A DNA stretch of 64,000 nucleotides from Epiperipatus broadwayi. Lineage: Eukaryota; Onychophora; Udeonychophora; Euonychophora; Peripatidae. How positions within the stretch are numbered: the first letter of the stretch is position 1; each line of letters opens with the position of its first letter. Under the pieces are notes generated by a model. That model saw only the letters and a list, made by a program, of their open reading frames with translations, made no database searches and was not told the origin of the DNA. Shown here in pieces: positions 56,288 through 64,000 of this stretch. A program made the position numbers and the translations under genes. Location of the stretch: positions 5,375,594-5,439,593 of the forward strand of contig JAQFVV010012416.1 in assembly GCA_028023455.1 (NCBI GenBank), given 5' to 3'.

Positions 56288-57639
56288 CTAAATAAATTAC
56301 AAAAAAAAATGTATTTGTAAACAAATTATCTCATTTGTTTCACTTCAAACTTTTAAAATTAAAATAGAGATTTGTTAAGGCAGGCAACATGTCAGTTTAA
56401 AAACAACTATTTATTATTAGTAAATGTACATTTTAAATAGTAAATATAGTAAAATACATCATATCTCATTTGTGATGCTTTAAAATGATCATTAAAGAGG
56501 ATCTCAAGTACTTTGAACCACAAATATGCTTTCAAATAATGATTCTATAAATTTTACTTCTTACACATCACATGACCTTCAAAACAACATATTTAATATG
56601 TACTACTAACTTTCTAGCATATATTGATTGCTAAAGCTTACACAAGATGGCAAAAATATAGGGAAAATAAAAGAATGTTTACCCCTATGCACTCTTCACA
56701 GTGTCTAATTCAATACAATTATCTTACAGTTTTGACTATGTAACAGTTTTCATCAGAGTCATAAAATACATTGCATTACATTACTTTTTCTTATCTAATG
56801 AGTGGAAAATAATGTAATCAAGTTGCATTTTATAATTCCAAAGAAGATTGTTAATCAGATTAACTGTAAGGTAAGTGAATGTATTAAAGCATTGTGAGGA
56901 ATACATAGAAAAAATAAAACTTGTAGGAGATATTTTTTAATATAAGCAAAAAAAGACGATCAAAAAAGTATTGATTAAAAGGATATGGTGGCACCATGAG
57001 CTCAGTGGTTTAAAGTCATGACATTTTTTTTTCATCAGTTGTGAAAATGCAGCATACATTTATTTGTTTATTGTCAAACTATTCATTAGAAGCAATAATT
57101 TACTTCAAAGCCATTAAGTCAAAAACTAAACTGGAAATTTGATTATGGCCTTGCCATCTTATGTTTGATTTTATAATAGATGGCTCTGAAGTAAATCAGA
57201 TAAAGTAAAATATGCATAGAATAGTTCACTGCACAGGAAAAATTTTTTCAAAACAACTCCACAGAGGAACAACAAAAGAGAAAGTGTAACTAAATTTTCA
57301 ATGCTGGTTGTGAGAGCTTTAGCAGTAGTTTTCCATATTTATTTTGTATTCTAGTTAAAATAAGTAATAATTTATTTTATCTCTTTCTTTTAGAGCCATC
57401 TGTTGTATGTATGTACTATGTAGTAGAACCAAACAAAAAAAACTTTGATCATAAGTTTTTGTTATCTGGAGCTGTTTGATTTTGTCTATTCATTTGTCAT
57501 TTACATTTGGACAAATAAAATTTCAAATGCTGGAGTGTTCTTGTTATCAATATATGGAGCTGAATTTTCACTTTTGACTGGGAATTCAACTTACACATCT
57601 ATTTTGAAATAATATTTAACATGAATAGTTAATACAAGT
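56288..57639. other. AT-rich stretch, possibly intron
   Basis: No gene or family repeat is certain. GGTGGCACCATGAGCTCAGTGG at 56988 has a faint tRNA-SINE look but no box B follows. Confidence 0.4.
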
Positions 57640-57960
57640 CAAGAAATAACAGTGATTTTAGACAATATCGAAACAGGCTCTATAATTTACTCCGATAATT
57701 GGCATGCCTTCAAGAGAAAAGATTTGGAAAAGGACAGATTTTAACATTTCAAAATCAGTCATTGTTAGATGTCCAAACACAGTGTCAAGAAAATGTTGGG
57801 ATTCAGTAAACAGTGAAATAACCAACACAGAGAAACAGCATGGTGACATTTGAACTCGTATTTGGCCAAACTCATTTGGAGACTAGAACACAGAGATGAC
57901 AATATATTTGAGTCATTTTTGAACACAATTAAAAAGATTTTGTCTCTGGAATCTAAATTA
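57640..57960 (+). pseudogene. Merlin/IS1016-like DDE transposase fragment
   Basis: Plus-strand frames around 57640-57750 read SQEITVILDNIETGSIIYSD followed by NWHAFKR. This fits the second-Asp region of Merlin (IS1016/ISXO2-like) transposases, where G..I.SD.W.AY is typical. FKISHC follows where the VNHS segment is expected. After a frame change, QHRETAW and then LNSYLAKLIWRLEHRDDNIF fit the region with the catalytic Glu (TIE..W..LK). Three stops and at least one frameshift show it is dead. Upstream frames may hold the rest of the catalytic domain, but I cannot align them. The alternative is another DDE superfamily. Confidence 0.5.
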
Positions 57961-58659
57961 TAGATATTTTGCCTATATATTTAAAAAAAAAAAATTAAAA
58001 ATTTAAATGACTGCAGGTAACAGGAAAGTACCAAGAATTTTAGTTCTTGTAATGGTAAGTATTGTATTACAATATGCTGTATCACTATACACAACTTCAG
58101 TTGTATGTTATCCCAAAAAAATGTAAATAAATAAAAAATACAAACATTAAATTTCATAAATTTAATAACTTTTACAATAGAAAAGTAATCACATTTTCTT
58201 CTTTAAGTACTGAACATTATCATGTTAATTCAAAATACACAAAAACACATTTTATGATTCGCTTTTTTTTTACTTTCCCAATTTTAATATAGTACAATAT
58301 TTTGTGTAATAAAATGTTTTCTAAGCATAAATCTTAAGATTTTTTGAAATTTAAAACATTTGTAAAGTATTTTTCTTAAGCAAGAAAATTAAAATCGCAG
58401 ATTTTGTAATGCCAGGAAAAAAAAATTGTAATATGCTCTCAAATTGTATCAGAAAGTTTAAAATTTAAATAGTTTAATTAAGAATTTAAAATGCATAATG
58501 GCAAATAAGGGTAACTATATAGATTCTGAAGTCAATATGGACTTAAAAACATCTAAACCATTAGAGATTATAATCTGCTATAGCATTTCTATCAGGAAAA
58601 AAAGAAAATTTTTAAGGAAAAAGAATATCATCCAATATATGTTTATTTGTAGTAAAAGT
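57961..58659. other. AT-rich stretch
   Basis: Nothing recognisable. Confidence 0.4.
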
Positions 58660-58720
58660 TCAATACTAAACATCACATGATCACTATCTATATGGCACTA
58701 CTATATGGAGAGTTTTGCTG
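58660..58720 (-). repeat. Family A remnant, highly deleted
   Basis: CATCACATGATCACTATCTA, the complement of the family A tail, is joined directly to GGCACTACTATATGGAGAGT, the terminal arm. Almost all interior sequence is gone. Confidence 0.6.
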
Positions 58721-58889
58721 TATTTTGAATTGTTTAAAAGTTCAATACTGTGATATTCATTTTATTTTTTAAAAAATAAAGATATAATTCAATAAGTTTT
58801 TTATTACTTTTACTTTTAAATTATTTTTTAAATCAACATGAATAAATGAACACACATGGTAAATATATATGTAAATATGCTACCTCAAT

Positions 58890-58892
<3 letters not shown>

Positions 58893-58930
<38 letters not shown>

Positions 58931-58932
58931 TT
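58893..58932. repeat. (ATT)n microsatellite
   Basis: About 13 ATT triplets in a row. Confidence 0.9.
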
Positions 58933-59109
58933 AAATTTGTGTAGATTACAATCTTGATTTACATATGTATACTATACACATGTATAGGCATATGAAAAGT
59001 ACTTTATACTTACAATTCAGTAAAATAAATTTTGTATGGGAATTAAAATTTTTCAACAAACTGTGGGCTATTATATATAATGTATGGTGTATCTGAAGGG
59101 AGGGTAAGA

Positions 59110-59290
59110 CTTGGAACAAACCATAGCAGATGTCATGACTTCAGTATATTATGTGTTCTCTTTATATCTCTTTATCAACATTGCCATTACAATCATTTCA
59201 ATTCCTCCATACAACATACATCAAAACTTATACTCTTCTTTCTTACTATGCATGCATTTTGAGAACCTGTCAGATAAGCTAGAGATATCA
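59110..59290 (+). repeat. Dispersed repeat shared with 26540-26700
   Basis: Shares CATTGCCATTACAATCAT, CTTACTATGCATGCATTTTG and AGCTAGAGATATCAAA in order with the copy near 26.6 kb. The two overlapping plus-strand frames here are not credible genes. Confidence 0.45.
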
Positions 59291-59770
59291 AATATAATAT
59301 TAAAAGGCATAAATTATAGGAAATAAAATATTATTTAGAGCTATGTGTAGATTTTAACTTACATAAAGGGATATGAACTGATCTGATTTATGAAAGTTGG
59401 AGCTGTTTTATACTTCAATATAAGTGAAAGTTTAATAAGCCTTTCTGCAGATTATTAAAACCTCTTTACTAACTGTCCAAAGAGAAATACTGATAAAGAT
59501 GTTACTCAATAGACTTTCCAATAACATACTGAAAAATCATTTCAGATTTTCCTTTCTTATTTATCCATTATTATGAATAAATATATAGCCATATATTGAC
59601 CAATAATTGGGCAGAGCATTTGTTAGACTATGGGCCTGCGATTTGAAAAAAAAAAACTATGCTTATTTGTAATCTAAACTTTTTTTTTTTCAAAATTTCA
59701 CCCATCTTAGATTCAAACAGGAGGACATGACAGAGAGATGTACTAACCTCTGTCATCAAGCCTTTAGAAA

Positions 59771-59775
<5 letters not shown>

Positions 59776-59808
<33 letters not shown>

Positions 59809-59814
59809 TATCTA

Positions 59815-59850
<36 letters not shown>
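59776..59850. repeat. Two TA microsatellite tracts
   Basis: TA dinucleotide runs at about 59776-59805 and 59818-59850, separated by GCTATCTAAACA. Confidence 0.9.
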
Positions 59851-59854
<4 letters not shown>

Positions 59855-61145
59855 AACAAGCTGGGGTGATATGATGTGGTCATAAAAAAGAGGTTGATCA
59901 TAATCATACCTGGGGTGATGGCAAAATGATCATCACTCCCAGTCAATTTAAAATGAAATATCAATAATTTACAAAAGTATATATAATTAAGATATATTTA
60001 AAGGGAGCATGAGATCAAGAGATCTCTGAGAGATCACAAGAGCAACTAAAAGCATAATTAACCAGCATTAACAATAAGTAAAAATCACTCTAAGTAAGTA
60101 TAAGTACTACTCAAAACATCATTCAATGTCATGAATGATCCACAATTAAAATAAATCAGTACAATAAATCAACAGTCAATCTTGTAACTGGATTGGAAAT
60201 GGGTCTTCTGTAGACCAGGCTAACTATTGAGCTTTTTCTAGTTTTGGGAAATTATTTAAACTTAACTTGGATGCACCACTTAAGTGCTAATCCATTAGAA
60301 TACATAACCAGAAAATCTAAACAATAATTCTGGAATACAAAACATGCTGATCATCGTCAATGCTCAGGCCACTTGTACTGGTCAACTATAAACTTAACTT
60401 CTAATAAGATTAAACTAAAATAAAAGGTAGTGCATGGGCTTTAAAGAGTATTCTCTTTTGAGCCAACCAGGATGATGATTGATCATCTCAGGATGCCCAA
60501 AGCACTAAATACCCAATCCCCATTCACCCATTATACTCGAATGTAGCTCAGATAACACAAGCTCTATTAATGTTATGGTGACCAAGAGAGGATTTACATA
60601 ATATTCTATAACTATTTACAATTAAGTCACTGGAATAATTTTTATAATTGAATAAGTTTATTGGATAACAATAAAAAATGAATTTAAGATCTTATAGGAT
60701 AAGGCTCCTGATTTTGAATAATATACAATCATAAAAGTTATTGCATTGTAATTTACAGGATTACTACAAAATTCAGGTTATTACATTGATTTACAATGCC
60801 TCTTAATAATGAGTTTACATAAATGCATATATACATCCGTACACAGACATGCTATTTTATAATATACAATGAAAACATTTCAATTAACATAAAATAATTT
60901 AAAAAATGATTAGATTTTACATATGTGTTATACTTGACAAGCATTGGTATTTGCAATATAATTGGCAGACATATGCACACATACATACATGTGTGTGAAA
61001 TTTCTGAATATATTTAACTTATTACATAAAAATAATAAAGGGTTAAACTTTTTAACTTATATTTTTAATAATACAAATATTTTATGCTAGGTTTATTTAA
61101 GTCACATATTAGTGAAATATATTAATTTATTTACATAACATATTT

Positions 61146-61474
61146 CAGGGGTCCCCAGGTGGCAGGCACCATTTATTTTTTTAATGTAAATTTATAGTTG
61201 GATATTGTTAATAATACACATAATATACAAAAAAATATTTATTTCAAAAATAAAATTTTAACATATAATTAATGTTTATATTTTTTACACTGTAAAAGTA
61301 TAGTATGCTCTACAATTTGATTACAATATAATACAATAATTTATAAAAAAATTTAAAAATTAAATTTATTTGTATCAAATAAATAATTTTTTACCGTGTT
61401 CGGATAGTAGCGGGCACACGTAAAATGGTCTGCGGGTGCCATGGTGCCTGCGGGCATAGGGTTGGGGACCCCTG
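61146..61474. mobile_element. hAT-type MITE with perfect 8-bp target duplication
   Basis: The left end CAGGGGTCCCCAGG and right end TTGGGGACCCCTG are inverted repeats, and ACATATTT lies directly outside both ends (61138-61145 and 61475-61482). An 8-bp duplication and CAGGGG termini are hallmarks of the hAT superfamily. The interior is AT-rich on the left and GC-richer on the right (GTGCCATGGTGCCTGCGGGC). It has no coding capacity, so a hAT transposase acting in trans must have moved it. Confidence 0.85.
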
Positions 61475-62142
61475 ACATATTTGAATTGTTATATAAAATA
61501 CAATAAAAGATTTATATTTTACATATATATGTGTGCAGGGATATACAGACTGACATTTACCTATTTTAATTTGTTACAATAATAAAGTTATTAAAAAATA
61601 TATTTTCACAATTAAATTCTTTGTTGAAATTATATTATAATATGCACATATTTTTTTACAGTAAGTTTTATTTTGGTGGATATAGTTTTCTTTTTTCTTT
61701 AAAATAAGTACGATCAAATTTTTGACAGTTGATTGATTTAAAATGTCTTTTTTTTTCTAGTGTAAAAGATTTTTGGGAAATCTTTTTTTTCACTGTTAAT
61801 TATAACATTTTCTTTTTTAAAAAATTATAAATATTTTTCCCCTTTAATAAATGATTTTAAACTAATATTGTTTTATATATATCTATCAGTTGTTAAAATG
61901 TCATTTTTACTAAGAAATATGAAAATAATTTCTTTACAAAATATATATAGCAAATCATCTCTTTTAGATGTTTGACACAACTATATTACTTATTTGTTTT
62001 ACTAAGTTAAAATGTCTTTTTTAAGGAATATTAAAAAAATACAACTCACTGTATATACATTTATCTGTGCTTCTCTGGATATAGCCACAGCAGCATATGC
62101 ATAATTACTTCTTCAACAACTAATGGTTTCTCCTGATGGGAA

Positions 62143-62400
62143 TCAGTTCAGGAAAATCATAATCAGGAAGTTATAATCAGTTAAACATTGGCATTGAATC
62201 AGTTCCCTTCTGTCTATGATTTGATAAATTTCAGGCAAGTAAGCTGTCTTGTATTGGGCTTCAGGTAAGCTAGCTGTCTTGTTTTGATAAATTTCAGGCA
62301 AGCAACTGTTCTCTCCACAAATATGACTATGAATTTCAACACAAAGAAGTGGGTCATTTTTCTCCATGTGAATTCAAACTCCTGTGAAGGAAAATAGTAG
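62143..62400. repeat. Short imperfect repeats in a GC-richer block
   Basis: GATAAATTTCAGGCAAG occurs at about 62222 and 62285, and TTCAGGTAAGCTAGCTGTCTTG lies between them with AGTAAGCTGTCTTG before it. These repeats explain the repeated LPEIYQ in the minus-strand 74-codon frame (62143-62367). A tandem-repeat origin is more likely than a gene. Confidence 0.55.
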
Positions 62401-62939
62401 TAGCTCCCGGATCTACATTCCTGCCTTCAGCTACAAGCTATTCTGCCAACTCTCTGCTATAGTCAACAACAAACTGCAGCTATCTATTTTGGTCAGCTAA
62501 TTGCTGCCACTTGCTCAAAAAAATTTTACTAGCAAAACTTTTCTGTTCAGCTCTTATAAAAACTACAATCCAGACTCCAGCTGATATTTTTATCAGCCCT
62601 TTTATAGAATCATCTGAGGTGATAACAACACCTTGATTGAAAACAGAGTTTTTTTAATCTCTCTAATCCCTTTTGAAAACAAGCTTGAAATTTTTGTCAA
62701 AGTGTGAAATACATGTTTTCACTTAGGGGATTTCTAATAGATATAAATTTTGTTCAATTAATTTAAAAATTTCAAAAATACCATACTTGTTTTTAAATTT
62801 CAAAATCATAATAATAATACAATATTTATATGTATTCAGATCTTTTAAAAAGTTTAATTTACATTAAAATTTTATCTTAAATCAGAGTTATTTAACTCTT
62901 TATAACATTTGTCTTAATCGCATGTTGTTATTAAATTAG
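62401..62939. other. GC-moderate stretch grading into AT-rich DNA
   Basis: Up to about 62640 the sequence is less AT-rich than average, but no frame or known repeat is recognisable. Confidence 0.4.
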
Positions 62940-63187
62940 TAATAATTGAAAGGTTTCTAATCTTTCACATGTGCTACTGTTGTTTCTCAGACATCCAATC
63001 AGATTTTTTAAACAGCTGTCTTTTAAGAATGATCAGGCTTTTGACACATGACAGAGATTTTGATAAGAAAAGGATGATACCAATCTTTTCTCAACTTAAC
63101 ATTTTATATATATAAGCCAGTCTTAAGCATCTTGGCCTGAAAGCTAAACATATTTTCAAGCTTTCAGGCCAAGATGCTTAAGACTGG

Positions 63188-63231
<44 letters not shown>

Positions 63232-63386
63232 TTGAGAAAAGGTTGGTATCATCCTTTTCTTATCAAAATCTCTGTCATGTGTCAAAATCCTAATCATTCT
63301 TAAAAGACAGCTGTTTAAAAAAAATCTGATTGGCTGTCTGAGAAACAACTGTAGCGCATGTGAAAGATTAGCAACCTTCCAATTAT
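62940..63386. mobile_element. Large foldback, ~210-bp arms, 13-nt loop
   Basis: The left arm (about 62940-63145) and right arm (about 63159-63386) are inverted copies. CAGCTGTCTTTTAAGAATGA, ACACATGACAGAGATTTTGA, AGGATGATACCAATC and GCCAGTCTTAAGCATCTTGG each have a complement in the right arm. The loop is about AAACATATTTTCA. A TA run in the right arm (63190-63228) is about four times longer than its partner in the left arm, so it expanded after the palindrome formed. No coding sequence is present. Confidence 0.85.
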
Positions 63387-63542
63387 TATTAACTCTTTAT
63401 AGTTATTTCAGGAAATGTAGAAAAATATCTACAAAAATTTATGTCTGTTTATTTCTACTTTTCCTTTATTTTATACATATGTGCACACACACTATATTAT
63501 TGTGTGCTATGTAACCCAACTGGTTACAATATATACACCCAG

Positions 63543-64000
63543 ACAAATGTCATGACACCCTAATGTATGTAATTTAAGCACAAATACTACCGAGTATTAT
63601 AAAGCCTAAATTATTATCTAACAGAAAAATAAATCACCTTTCTTCATCCCATTTAAGATTATAAATAAATCATAAATCAGACACTAGAACAAGAAGGTAG
63701 AGTTTTAGATAAGCTAAAAATATTATAATGGCAAACTCAATTAACTTTCTAATTCCTATTTATAAGATAATATTAATTCTAAAACATTTAATAAGCTTGT
63801 ATACTTCCATTACTTAAACTTACAGCAAATATAATAATGCAAAATGTTAAAAGGCATTTATTATAAACAGATGTCATGGCAACCTAATGAGTACAATTAA
63901 CCTCCAATGCTACTTAATATTACAGAATCTAAATTACTAGCAGAATGAAAATAGATCACTTTCCTACTAAGCTTACAAACAATCAACAAATAAGACATTA
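63543..64000 (+). repeat. Diverged ~324-bp-period tandem repeat, running off the window
   Basis: 63543-63687 (ACAAATGTCATGACACCCTA...) and 63867-64000 (ACAGATGTCATGGCAACCTA...) align collinearly. Both continue with a CTAAATTA segment, an AGAAAAATAAATCAC / TGAAAATAGATCAC segment and end in CAGACACTA / AAGACATTA. The second copy is cut by the window edge. The 180 bases between them have no clear partner. Confidence 0.6.

Larger units (their letters stand above)
59851..63528. other. Possible 3.7-kb element with TGTAAC termini
   Basis: The left boundary TGTAACAAGCTGGGG and the complement of the right boundary, TGTAACCAGTTGGGT, agree at 12 of 15 bases, and ATAT lies directly outside both ends. 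This could be a large non-autonomous DNA element or a long solo LTR (TG...CA). No protein is recognisable inside, the flanks are TA-rich, and other elements are nested in it (61146-61474, 62940-63386). The proposal is tentative. Confidence 0.25.

Noticed and set aside
57658-57849. Minus-strand 63-codon frame
   Set aside because: It is the opposite strand of the Merlin-like remnant, which has the recognisable motifs on the plus strand.
62143-62367. Minus-strand frame with repeated LPEIYQ as a secreted or repeat protein
   Set aside because: The repetition comes from short DNA repeats; there is no signal peptide, splice context or known domain.

Overview
This window reads as intergenic or intronic DNA from an animal nuclear genome, very A+T-rich and dominated by transposable elements. 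The evidence is the presence of Ty3/gypsy and hAT remnants, tRNA-derived sequences, many foldback (palindromic) elements and microsatellites. No bacterial-style gene, operon, ribosome binding site or CRISPR array is visible. I cannot name the species. The repeat types fit an invertebrate with a large, AT-rich genome, but nothing here fixes the phylum.

Layout. 1-20.9 kb: AT-rich sequence carrying several foldback families, labelled A-F here for cross-reference, a tandem duplication (11.5-11.9 kb), an almost perfect 133-bp palindrome (13.3 kb) and a tRNA-Gly(TCC)-like pseudogene (16.8 kb). A possible terminal exon lies at 734-925. 21-26.3 kb: a fossil hAT transposon of the DUF4371/ZMYM1/P52rIPK type, interrupted by a GC-richer LTR-like block and a long poly-T tract, followed directly by a decayed gypsy pol. 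29.3-34.3 kb: a gypsy element on the minus strand with short matching LTRs (132 and 161 bp) and a broken pol. 34.6-45.5 kb: three copies of a ~2.5-kb sequence with TG...CA ends. One is on the minus strand (34645-37159). The other two are in direct orientation (38081-40600 and 43014-45529) and flank 2.4 kb that contains only a decayed gag. This looks like a non-autonomous gag-only LTR element with unusually long LTRs; the minus-strand copy makes a 2.5-kb inverted repeat around a 921-bp spacer. 45.5-64 kb: more foldbacks, a 186-bp tandem duplication (50.9-51.3 kb), a family C foldback with tRNA-like units (55.2-55.8 kb), a plausible 79-nt coding exon on the minus strand (56209-56287), a Merlin/IS1016-like transposase fragment (57.6-58.0 kb), a hAT MITE with a perfect 8-bp target duplication (61146-61474) and a large foldback (62.9-63.4 kb).

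No intact transposase, reverse transcriptase or host gene is present. The exon at 56 kb suggests that at least part of the window is intron of a minus-strand host gene. The most unusual content is the giant-LTR gag-only element and the density of foldback families, some carrying tRNA-like promoters in opposing arms.
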